DNA from: JAFMDF01 sp039024375
GTDB taxonomy: Bacteria; Bacteroidota; Bacteroidia; Chitinophagales; Saprospiraceae
Direction of reading: 5' to 3'
DNA: 30,132 nt
Assembly (NCBI GenBank): GCA_039024375.1
Contig: JBCCQK010000031.1
Coordinates: 1 to 30,132 of the forward strand
The notes below the pieces were generated by a model. That model saw only the letters and a program-made list of their open reading frames with translations, had not been told where the DNA came from and did not search any database. Shown in pieces: positions 23,565 through 30,132 of this stretch; the stretch's first letter is position 1, and the number at the start of each line of letters is the position of its first letter. Made by a program: the position numbers and the translations under genes.

Positions 23565-24635
23565 TTAGGTTGCTTCCTGCAATTGCGAAAGTAATGGGTC
23601 AACAACTTGGTAAGCACTTTGGACTGCTCCATCCATATATCCTGGAAAGGTTGCTGCTGTTTCAGAACCCGCCATAAAAAATCTACCATTCATAAAAGGC
23701 ATTCTATATTTTGCTGCTCCGTTATTTTGGTGAGGTAAAACAGCTTTCTTGTAAGAGGCAAATGTAAAAGACTCTTCTCTCCAAACACATTCTAAATACT
23801 TAGAATAACCACTTATCTTCTCTCCGTAATATTTTCTTAACTGATTAATAATAAGATTTTTGCGCTCTGGTAAAGTGGCGGCATAAAAGGACCCGTTCAT
23901 AAAACCTTTTAGAGCGTGAAAATTATTATCCGCATCGGAATGGTCGTACATCTCGCTAACGGGACCGACATTGCTCATAATCGTACCGCTTGAAGTAGCT
24001 GCTTGCCAAAATGCTTTCTCAAATGTTAAAGCTACTTTAATTGATTCTCCCATCCACGTATGGGTCTCTTCCGCAAGTTGAACCAATTGATTGGGCAATT
24101 CGGGGGTAAAATGAACGGTACTGACCAATAAATTGGGCGGTAGTGTGCTAATGACAAAATCGCTTGGGAAGTCTCCTTTAGCGGTCTGAACCGTGCAACC
24201 TTCCTCTTGAAAATTAATGCTCCTTACAACTTGTCCTAGTTGAACTTGGTCTGTATCAAGCGTTTTTGCCAAGTGCTGAATCAAAATTGAACTTCCTCCT
24301 TTAATTCTAAAACTAGGGTCGTTATTGGGCGGTAATTGGACTAGTTGAGTAGGACTCGTGGATAAATATTCGTAAAAAGCACTATTTCCTAAGACCTGCT
24401 CGTGTATCGTTAGTTCAAGTTCTTCAAGGAGGGAAAGTAAATGCTGGTGTTTTTTTCCTAGCCAAGTGGCTCCCATTTCGACCGATGCTTCGCCTTCGTT
24501 GTAAATAGTATGAATGCGTCCACCTAGTCTCATTCTAGCCTCTAATATGGTGGCTTTAATTCCCACTTTTTTTAACAAATAGGCTAGGGTCAAACCCGTT
24601 AAACCAGCGCCAATAATCGTTATTTTATTTGCCAT
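23565..24635 (-). CDS. FAD-dependent amine oxidase family protein
   Basis: The protein, 356 residues from the ATG at 24635, starts MANKITIIGAGLTGLTLAYL, the dinucleotide-binding fold with GxGxxG. LEARMRLGGRIHT follows and binds the FAD ribose and phosphate. SVEMGATWLG matches the amine-oxidase core, and the C-terminal FAD segment is RFFMAGSETAATFPGYMDGA. It is shorter than typical monoamine oxidases (about 450). It likely oxidises an amine or a related flavin substrate; which one cannot be read. The frame extends upstream to 24668, but those 11 residues do not fit the family. It follows polA by 37 bases. Confidence 0.88.
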   Translation of the reverse strand: MANKITIIGAGLTGLTLAYLLKKVGIKATILEARMRLGGRIHTIYNEGEASVEMGATWLGKKHQHLLSLLEELELTIHEQVLGNSAFYEYLSTSPTQLVQLPPNNDPSFRIKGGSSILIQHLAKTLDTDQVQLGQVVRSINFQEEGCTVQTAKGDFPSDFVISTLPPNLLVSTVHFTPELPNQLVQLAEETHTWMGESIKVALTFEKAFWQAATSSGTIMSNVGPVSEMYDHSDADNNFHALKGFMNGSFYAATLPERKNLIINQLRKYYGEKISGYSKYLECVWREESFTFASYKKAVLPHQNNGAAKYRMPFMNGRFFMAGSETAATFPGYMDGAVQSAYQVVDPLLSQLQEAT

Positions 24636-24672
24636 TATTAAAGGAATTAATTCGATGCTTGCTATCAATTAT

Positions 24673-27468
24673 TTAATGCGCTTCCAACCAATTCTGCCCC
24701 GTATCCATTCCCACCAAAATAGGCACTTTTAATCCAGGCATAGCGTCTTTCATATTTTTCTCAATTATAGGCATCACGGTCTCCATCTCCGATTTGTGCA
24801 AATCAAATACCAATTCGTCGTGTACTTGCAGAATCATTTTGGTCTTAAAATTCCCTTCTACTAACGCCTTTTGCACATTAATCATCGCCATTTTAATCAT
24901 GTCGGCTGCCGTCCCTTGGATGGGTGTATTGATGGCGTTGCGTTCGGCGTGGCTCCGAATCATTCCATTTTTGGAATTGATGTCTCGTAGATGCCTTCTT
25001 CGACCCATCAAAGTGGTCACAAAGCCATCTTGCTTCGCCTGCTCCACGGCCTTATCCATGTAGGTTTTTAGGCCTTGATATTGTTTGAAATACTGCTTGA
25101 TAAGTTGACTGGCTTCCTTGCGGGAAATATCCAATTGTTGCGATAAATTAGTTGCGCCCGCTCCGTAAATGATACTAAAATTCACTGTTTTGGCATTCCG
25201 TCGTTCGTCGGCGGTGACGGCTTCCAACGTTTTCTCATAGACCCTTGCCGCCGTAGCTCGGTGAATGTCTTGTCCTTTTTGAAAGGCTTCTAACATGGCC
25301 TCGTCGCCACTCAGTTCGGCAATTAACCGCAATTCAATTTGGGAATAATCCGCCGCTAGAAGTACGTAGTCCTCGCTGCGTGGAATGAAGGCCTCTCTCA
25401 CTTTCCGACCTTCGGGAGTCCGAATCGGAATATTTTGTAAGTTGGGATTGTTAGAACTCAATCGACCCGTGGCCGTCAGGGCTTGGTTGAACGAACTGTG
25501 AACCCGACCCGTTTTGGGGTTAACCATATTGGGCAAAGCATCGACGTAGGTAGATTTGAGTTTGGTATAGCTGCGATATTTTAAAATTTTATTGACAATT
25601 TCATAGTCGGCGGCCATTTCCATTAGCTTTTCTTCACTCGTAGAATACTGCCCCGATTTGGTTTTCTTCCATCGGTAGGGAAGGCCCATTTTTTCGAAAA
25701 GTACTTGACCGACCTGCTTAGGAGAAGAAATATTGAACGGGCTACCCGCATCTTGATAAATCTCCGCTTGGGAAGCCTCAATCAATTCTCCTAACTCTCG
25801 GGAATATTTTTCCAAATAGGGAACGTCCAGATTAATACCGTTATATTCCAAGTTCACTAACACCTTCATTAGCGGCTCTTCCATTTCGGAGTATAATTTT
25901 TCTAGCCCTTCCTCTTTCAATTTAGGTCTAAAATAATGTCCCAATTGCAGCGTAACGTCCGCATCTTCACCCGCATATTCTACGACTTTCTCAACGGGGA
26001 CCTGCCGCATATTGAGTTGATTTTTTCCTTTTTTTCCAATCAGCGTCGTGATAGAAACGGGTTGATACTTTAAGTACGTTTCTGCCAAGTAATCCATGTT
26101 GTGGCGCAACTCGGGTTCCATCAAATAATGGGCCAGCATTGTGTCAAAAAAGGCACCCTTGACTTCAATCCCGTACCACTTGAGGACAATACAATCGTAC
26201 TTTAAATTCTGCCCCACTTTTTCGATTTGCTCATTTTCCAAAACTGCTTTAAAGGGAGCGATAACCGCCTGCGCTTCCGGTTCGTTGGCGGGGACAGGAA
26301 CGTAATAGGCTTTTCCCGATTCAACGGAAAAGGCTATACCAACCAGTTCGGCGTTATTGGCTTCGATACTTGTAGTTTCCGTATCAAAACAGAAAGAGGC
26401 TTGTTTTTCTAAAAGTGCTACTAAATCGGTAATTTTTTCGGGCGTATCGACCAAGTGATATTCGTGCGGTGTATTTTCAATATTCTTATCCGCTATCGAA
26501 TGAGCGGCGGGTTGATTGACAAATCGCTTTGGTGCGGGCGCATCGGGTGCATTACCAAATAAACTACCTTGCTGCCCCGCTTGCGGTGCGGCCGCTTCGC
26601 CTAAGATAGCTTTGGCTAACGACCGAAATTCTAGTTCTTTGAAGACGGCCGCCAGTTTTTCTTGATTTATTGGCTCAATGATATAGCGCTCGGCGTCAAA
26701 TTGAATAGGTACGTTGAGGTCGATGGTGGCCAGTTGCTTTGATAATCTTCCCTGTTCGGCAAATTGCTCGACTTTTTCTTTTTGCTTCCCTTTCAATTGG
26801 TCGGTATTGGCTAAAAGTCCTTCTAACGAATCGAATTTGTCTAGTAGCTTTACGGCCGTTTTCGCCCCAATCCCTGGAATCCCTGGGATGTTATCCACCG
26901 CATCGCCCTGCAAACCTAGCACGTCGATGACTTGCTCTACGCGCTTGATATTCCATTTTGCTAGCACTTCGGGGACGCCTAAAATCTCCACGGCGTTGCC
27001 CATTCGAGCGGGTTTGTACATGAAAATATTTTCCGACACCAATTGCGCATAGTCCTTATCGGGCGTCACCATATATACCTCGAACCCTTCTTTTTCGGCT
27101 TGTTTGGCCAAAGTCCCAATTACATCGTCTGCTTCGTAGTTTTCCTTGGTCACAATTGGAATATTGAACCCTTCAATAATTTCTTTGATGTAGGGTAAAG
27201 CAGTCGTAATATCTTCGGGTTGTGCTTCTCGATTGGCTTTGTACTCGGCAAACATCGTATTGCGAAAAGTCGGCCCACTCAAATCAAAGGCGACGGCAAT
27301 GTGTGTTGGATTCTGCTTCCGCATAATATCCCAAATGAATCGGGTCATCCCCGTAATGGCGGAAGTATTCAACCCCTTGGAGTTGATGAGTGGGCGCGTA
27401 ATAAATGCGTAGTGCGCTCGATAAACGAGGGCGTGACCATCTAATAAAAATAGCTTCTTTTTGGGCAT
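24673..27468 (-). CDS. polA: DNA polymerase I
   Basis: The 931-residue protein has all three parts of PolA. The 5'-3' exonuclease is at about 1-290 (FLLDGHALVYRAHYAF, NYEADDVIGTLA, GLQGDAVDNIPGIPGIGAKT). The 3'-5' exonuclease is at about 335-520, with its residues intact: Asp362 and Glu364 in FDTETTSIEA, Asp425 in NLKYDC, Tyr498 and Asp502 in EYAGEDADVT. The polymerase is at about 535-931 (DYSQIELRLIAELSGD, RRNAKTVNFSIIYG and VHDELVF, with Asp884). It fills gaps and removes RNA primers. A linker of low complexity (about 290-330, with GQQGSLFGNAPDAPAPKR) joins the first two parts. Confidence 0.98.
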   Translation of the reverse strand: MPKKKLFLLDGHALVYRAHYAFITRPLINSKGLNTSAITGMTRFIWDIMRKQNPTHIAVAFDLSGPTFRNTMFAEYKANREAQPEDITTALPYIKEIIEGFNIPIVTKENYEADDVIGTLAKQAEKEGFEVYMVTPDKDYAQLVSENIFMYKPARMGNAVEILGVPEVLAKWNIKRVEQVIDVLGLQGDAVDNIPGIPGIGAKTAVKLLDKFDSLEGLLANTDQLKGKQKEKVEQFAEQGRLSKQLATIDLNVPIQFDAERYIIEPINQEKLAAVFKELEFRSLAKAILGEAAAPQAGQQGSLFGNAPDAPAPKRFVNQPAAHSIADKNIENTPHEYHLVDTPEKITDLVALLEKQASFCFDTETTSIEANNAELVGIAFSVESGKAYYVPVPANEPEAQAVIAPFKAVLENEQIEKVGQNLKYDCIVLKWYGIEVKGAFFDTMLAHYLMEPELRHNMDYLAETYLKYQPVSITTLIGKKGKNQLNMRQVPVEKVVEYAGEDADVTLQLGHYFRPKLKEEGLEKLYSEMEEPLMKVLVNLEYNGINLDVPYLEKYSRELGELIEASQAEIYQDAGSPFNISSPKQVGQVLFEKMGLPYRWKKTKSGQYSTSEEKLMEMAADYEIVNKILKYRSYTKLKSTYVDALPNMVNPKTGRVHSSFNQALTATGRLSSNNPNLQNIPIRTPEGRKVREAFIPRSEDYVLLAADYSQIELRLIAELSGDEAMLEAFQKGQDIHRATAARVYEKTLEAVTADERRNAKTVNFSIIYGAGATNLSQQLDISRKEASQLIKQYFKQYQGLKTYMDKAVEQAKQDGFVTTLMGRRRHLRDINSKNGMIRSHAERNAINTPIQGTAADMIKMAMINVQKALVEGNFKTKMILQVHDELVFDLHKSEMETVMPIIEKNMKDAMPGLKVPILVGMDTGQNWLEAH

Positions 27469-27593
27469 TCTATGTAGGTATTTGTAGTTTTCTGGTGTAG
27501 TGATTAGTTGGCTATCGGTCCACGAGTGACGGTAAACGGTTCACGGTCGGCGCAGAGCAAATTGAAAACGAAAGTACTGATTAGCAAAATAGC

Positions 27594-27625
27594 AGACCTT
27601 CCAGCCCGTACGAGCTGGAAGGTCT
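27594..27625. terminator. Hairpin between the SdiA-regulated-type gene and polA (first)
   Basis: AGACCTTCCAGC (27594-27605) and GCTGGAAGGTCT (27614-27625) form a perfect 12-base stem with an 8-base loop. It lies in the 311-base gap 27469-27779. Its arm shares GACCTTCCA with the tatA terminator. No T-run follows directly, so it may be a dispersed repeat acting as a 3' end. Confidence 0.6.
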
Positions 27626-27694
27626 ATTAATACAACGAATCTCAAAAATAGCAGATTTTTTTGTAACTATTGGACTTTATTCTAAAGAGGTTTT

Positions 27695-27725
27695 GTGGTT
27701 CCAGCACTCGAAGTGCTGGAACCAC
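27695..27725. terminator. Hairpin between the SdiA-regulated-type gene and polA (second)
   Basis: GTGGTTCCAGCACT (27695-27708) and AGTGCTGGAACCAC (27712-27725) form a perfect 14-base stem with loop CGA. It lies 55 bases past the stop of the minus-strand gene at 27780, where a terminator is expected. TTCCAGC is shared with the hairpin at 27594. Confidence 0.65.
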
Positions 27726-27779
27726 TTTCCTCACAAAAAATTTCAAAATAAATACTATCCCCTACTATTTATTCTCTTT

Positions 27780-28793
27780 CTATTCTTGTCCCTCTTGGTA
27801 AGCAAATCGATGAATGACTGCCTTACCATCTTTCCCCTCATTAGAAATATAAAGCGTTCCATCTTTGGCAAAAGTGATGCCTTCGGGTTGAGCGTGTACC
27901 TTCTTTTTGAGTTTGATGATATGTTTGATTTTTCCGTTGCGGTGCAAAACGACCAAAATCTTTCCGACGGAAGAAGTGATATAAATATCGCCCGTTAACG
28001 GATGGACTGCTACACCCGAAGGCCCAAAAATAAACTCTTCGCCCGGTTGGAATAGCTTTATCAGCTTGTCCACTTTTTCCAACACATGATGATTAACCTC
28101 TAAAAATTGAGTGACGGCTTCTACGCTAATGGTGTAGGCGGGGTCGTCGTCCAATTGCATTGTAGCCAAGTCTAGGCCAAAAATTCCTTTTTTAAACTCA
28201 TATTCTTCCCCTTTGCCCGCTTTCCCTTTGCAGCTAATTAGCAGGCGATTGTCGATGGGGTCGTAGCCCAAGCCTTCGATATCGCTATTTTTAGGGAAAT
28301 CAAATTTATGTTTGATGAGCTCTTGATTGTCTTTTTTGAAATGAAGGATTTCGTACAAGGTCCCCGAACTTTTGACGACAAACGCTCGGTCGCCCACTAT
28401 TTCAACCCCTTCGTAGTCGCCATCTTTGTGAAATTCGCCTTCCTTAACCACTTTTCCCGTTGCGATGTCGATTACAAATAAATCTCCTTCCTCGTCTTGA
28501 ACAGCGTACAGATATTGATTGGTAGCGTCAATTCCTAAGCCCGAAATTTCTTTTAACTTGTTCGGCAGTTCGAAGGTTTTATCGGGGGTTCTCAGTTGAT
28601 AGGGAAAGGTATGGTCAGGAGCAAGGTCAAAATCTTCGCTAAGCATTTCTTCGGAGGTCGTTTCGTGGTTTGGAGAAGTAGGGTTTGTTGAATTAGTAGA
28701 GGGATTCGTCGCTTTAGGAGTATCTACTCCACAACTCGTAGAAAGCAGAATAGTACTTAGATAAAATAGAAAATACATTAATTCTTTTTTCAT
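27780..28793 (-). CDS. SdiA-regulated-type exported lipoprotein
   Basis: From the ATG at 28793 the protein has 337 residues. It begins with a lipoprotein signal (MKKELMYFLFYLSTILLSTSC; Cys21). A low-complexity Ser/Thr/Asn/Pro linker (about 24-55) separates it from the core. The core (about 60-337) has propeller-like repeats such as LKEISGLGIDATNQYLYAVQ, EGVEIVGDRAFVVKSSG, SDIEGLGYDPIDNRLLISCK, GPSGVAVHPLTGDIYIT and AQPEGITFAKDGTLYISNEG. This matches the SdiA-regulated family, whose function is not established. Fifteen more in-frame residues precede the chosen start but would bury the signal. Confidence 0.8.
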   Translation of the reverse strand: MKKELMYFLFYLSTILLSTSCGVDTPKATNPSTNSTNPTSPNHETTSEEMLSEDFDLAPDHTFPYQLRTPDKTFELPNKLKEISGLGIDATNQYLYAVQDEEGDLFVIDIATGKVVKEGEFHKDGDYEGVEIVGDRAFVVKSSGTLYEILHFKKDNQELIKHKFDFPKNSDIEGLGYDPIDNRLLISCKGKAGKGEEYEFKKGIFGLDLATMQLDDDPAYTISVEAVTQFLEVNHHVLEKVDKLIKLFQPGEEFIFGPSGVAVHPLTGDIYITSSVGKILVVLHRNGKIKHIIKLKKKVHAQPEGITFAKDGTLYISNEGKDGKAVIHRFAYQEGQE

Positions 28794-29078
28794 GTAACAA
28801 ATTTGGAAAATGGCCACTGAAAAATGTTGGACTATCAAAACATCGTTTAAAATTAGGGAATATTTTTTAGAGTAGAAAGTTGGGGTGGGCTGGTACTGCG
28901 AAATGATTGATGGCTAAGTAGAAGATGCTTTAGTTAAAGTAGGTGTTTTGTGGAATTTGGCTAGGAGAAAGGGGAAGTGTTTCGTTTCATGGTGTTGTGG
29001 TCTATTTCAGCTTAAAAGCCGTTTCGTTTTTGTAACTACTAACACCCCAAATGAGAAATACCCGAGAAGGTCAAAAAA

Positions 29079-29185
29079 AGTCAATGCTACTGCTCGAAAT
29101 TGTCAATACTACCGCTCGAAAAAAACTTTATGAACTCTAAGAGCTGTATGGGCTTTATGATTAAAAAATAGTGCTAATCAGTTGC
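29079..29185. repeat. Dispersed repeat, copy 2
   Basis: Related to 17721-17830. Here the tandem part is clearer: GTCAATGCTACTGCTCGAAA then GTCAATACTACCGCTCGAAA. ACTTTATGAACTCTAAGAGC, GGGCTTTATG and AAAAAATAGTGCTAATCAGT then follow in the same order as in copy 1. Confidence 0.65.
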
Positions 29186-29400
29186 TCGTTTTGGTTTTTG
29201 GTTTGGACTATTTCATACTTATCTCTTGGGGTGGTTATAGTGGGAAATAGTCTCGTTTTTGTAACTTGACTTGTTTGGGTATTCAGTTGCTGTGAGACTA
29301 CAGCTTCGTACTTTACGTTCAATGGTTTCTGACTATGGTAACCACAGCCGAGACTGTCGAATACATGGAGCGCCAACTGGCTAAAAGTTCACAAAAAAAC

Positions 29401-29428
29401 CAAGCAGACTAAATGAATAATCTGCTTG
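29401..29428. terminator. Hairpin upstream of the HipB-like gene
   Basis: CAAGCAGA (29401-29408) pairs perfectly with TCTGCTTG (29421-29428) over a 12-base loop. An AT-rich tail without a solid T-run follows. It may be a weak terminator or part of the control region of the repressor gene. Confidence 0.4.
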
Positions 29429-29500
29429 ATTAAAAATACTCTACTTTCGATTTATTTTTCGGTTAGAAAAAATGTTATTTTAGCTAAAATATCAGCTTTT

Positions 29501-29794
29501 ATGAACCAATACAGCCTTACCAAATTACCAAAAGATATTTTAGAAGAAACTGCCCAAAAGCACAAAAAATTAAGAAAACAGCAAAATCTATCGCAAGCCC
29601 AACTCGCCGAACGCTCAGGTGTTTCCCTCGGAAGCATCAAACGATTCGAACAAACGGGGAAAATCTCATTAACAGCACTGCTCAAACTAGCACAAATCCT
29701 TGGTCGCTTGAAAGACTTTGAATCCTTATTCGAAGTCCAAGAAGATTTACAGGCTATTGAAAAACTATTCAGCGATAAAACGAGAGCTCAGTGA
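29501..29794 (+). CDS. HipB-like XRE-family antitoxin/repressor
   Basis: The 97-residue protein, from the ATG at 29501, has a helix-turn-helix of the XRE/Cro type (about 22-68; LRKQQNLSQAQLAERSGVSL then SIKRFEQTGKISLTALLKLA). A short acidic C-terminal helix follows. Small XRE proteins of this size in front of a hipA-type gene are HipB antitoxins that bind and repress their own promoter. Its stop overlaps a GTG that opens a damaged hipA-like sequence. The frame is open upstream to a TTG at 29426, but that segment is AT-rich and unlike HipB, so the ATG is preferred. Confidence 0.85.
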   Translation: MNQYSLTKLPKDILEETAQKHKKLRKQQNLSQAQLAERSGVSLGSIKRFEQTGKISLTALLKLAQILGRLKDFESLFEVQEDLQAIEKLFSDKTRAQ

Positions 29795-29970
29795 AGTCCG
29801 TCACTCAAATAATCGTATCTATTAGCTTTGGAGAAAAAGAAATAGGCGAATTGGTGAGTCAAGGGTGAAACATCTATTTCAAATATTACCCCAATTTTTT
29901 AAAAATGGGCTTACAAATTTCTCCAAGTTAGTCACCCCTCAATCCAAAATATCGAGAAGGCGTTATGTAA
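29791..29970 (+). pseudogene. Degraded hipA / hipS N-terminal remnant
   Basis: Starting at a GTG that overlaps the HipB-like stop, one frame reads VTQIIVSISFGEKEIGELVS, then a TGA at 29866. It goes on NIYFKYYPNFLKMGLQISPS, then a TAG at 29929, then SPLNPKYREG and a TAA at 29968. This matches the known N-terminal domain of HipA kinases (beta strands, then a YFEYD-x-x-FL-x-x-GL-x-ISP motif). Both stops sit where the family is expected to have sense codons, e.g. Lys in SPxKxPL for the TAG. The kinase core is missing from the rest of the window, so the toxin is inactive unless rescued elsewhere. Confidence 0.72.
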
Positions 29971-30057
29971 AATAAAGTAAGTGAATGGGTAGCTGAAAAT
30001 AAAATTGACTAGCTTCAATCGGATTAACCTTTTGACAAATAAGCCTTTAGTCTAAAG

Positions 30058-30132
30058 ATGAAATTTTTATTTAAAAAAATATTAAATATATTATTCACTA
30101 TTATACAACTTTTTAAAAGAAGTTACCGTAAA
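30058..30132 (+). CDS. Possible start of a gene running off the window
   Basis: An ATG at 30058 opens 25 codons to the end of the window: MKFLFKKILNILFTIIQLFK then RSYRK. The positive start and hydrophobic stretch could be a membrane anchor or signal. Only the first residues are visible, and AT-rich DNA can produce such frames by chance. Confidence 0.25.
   Translation, partial: MKFLFKKILNILFTIIQLFKRSYRK

Larger units (their letters stand above)
28794..29500. other. Non-coding region before the HipB-like gene
   Basis: No supported gene in about 700 bases. It holds the second dispersed-repeat copy (29079-29185) and a 14-base direct repeat TCGTTTTTGTAACT at 29024-29037 and 29253-29266. A hairpin at 29401-29428 lies ahead of the HipB-like gene. 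The reading frames in it have no recognisable protein features. It may be decayed mobile or accessory DNA. Confidence 0.5.

Noticed and set aside
28948..29133. 61-residue open frame before the HipB-like gene
   Set aside because: It runs through the dispersed repeat and has no protein-like pattern.
29161..29376. 71-residue minus-strand open frame
   Set aside because: No recognisable motif, no promoter, and it begins in hairpin/repeat DNA; probably chance.
1..30132. CRISPR arrays, tRNA or rRNA genes, prophage and insertion sequences
   Set aside because: I saw no regularly spaced repeats, no tRNA cloverleaf, no rRNA stretch, no transposase or integrase signature. A tRNA and repeat scan by program would be more sensitive.

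Overview
The window looks like a chromosomal segment of a Bacteroidota bacterium, probably of the Saprospiraceae/Lewinella type. The signs are: Bacteroidota-specific genes (the gliding lipoprotein-associated gldE and the type IX secretion factor porZ), promoters of the -33 TTTG / -7 TAnnTTTG kind, almost no Shine-Dalgarno sequences, TTG and GTG starts, and AT-rich intergenic DNA with short dispersed hairpins. No tRNA, rRNA, CRISPR array, prophage or intact insertion sequence was seen. This is mostly ordinary core chromosome with a few accessory spots.

Layout. 1-3924 (+): an ECF sigma factor closed by a strong terminator, then mutY, ssb and gldE. 3956-7355 (-): rsmE, a DUF4159 protein and the penicillin-binding protein PBP2. 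7356-7768 is non-coding and carries repeats. 7769-9106 (+): the site-2 protease RseP. 9140-10403 (-): an overlapping pair, a PIN-domain nuclease and an unrecognised 256-residue partner. 10543-13066 (-): a PagL-like outer-membrane protein, trhO and an arginyltransferase/GNAT-like protein. 13316-15850 (+): mreB, mreC and mreD. 15871-17370 (-): an unrecognised exported protein. 17483-17647 (+): a 54-residue lipoprotein. 17907-20917 (+): porZ and a LysE-family exporter. 20914-21795 (-): a mevalonate-kinase-like enzyme. 21955-23503 (+): a 2OG-Fe(II) oxygenase and tatA. 23565-28793 (-): an SdiA-regulated-type lipoprotein, polA and a flavin amine oxidase. 28794-29500 is non-coding. 29501-29970 (+): a HipB-like repressor followed by a broken hipA remnant.

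Shared roles. MreBCD and PBP2 belong to the elongasome that builds the lateral cell wall, although here PBP2 is 7.5 kb from mreBCD on the opposite strand. GldE and PorZ belong to gliding/type IX secretion. MutY, SSB and PolA serve DNA repair and replication. RsmE and TrhO modify rRNA and tRNA. RseP, the PagL-like protein and the lipoproteins act in the envelope.

The best candidates for something undescribed are the PIN nuclease with its overlapping partner gene (9140-10403), the degraded hipA next to an intact hipB-like gene (29501-29970), and several families of intergenic hairpins and repeats. One perfect terminator hairpin lies inside the apparent start of the PagL-like gene. No convincing multi-gene novel system was found beyond these; all functions are read from sequence by eye.
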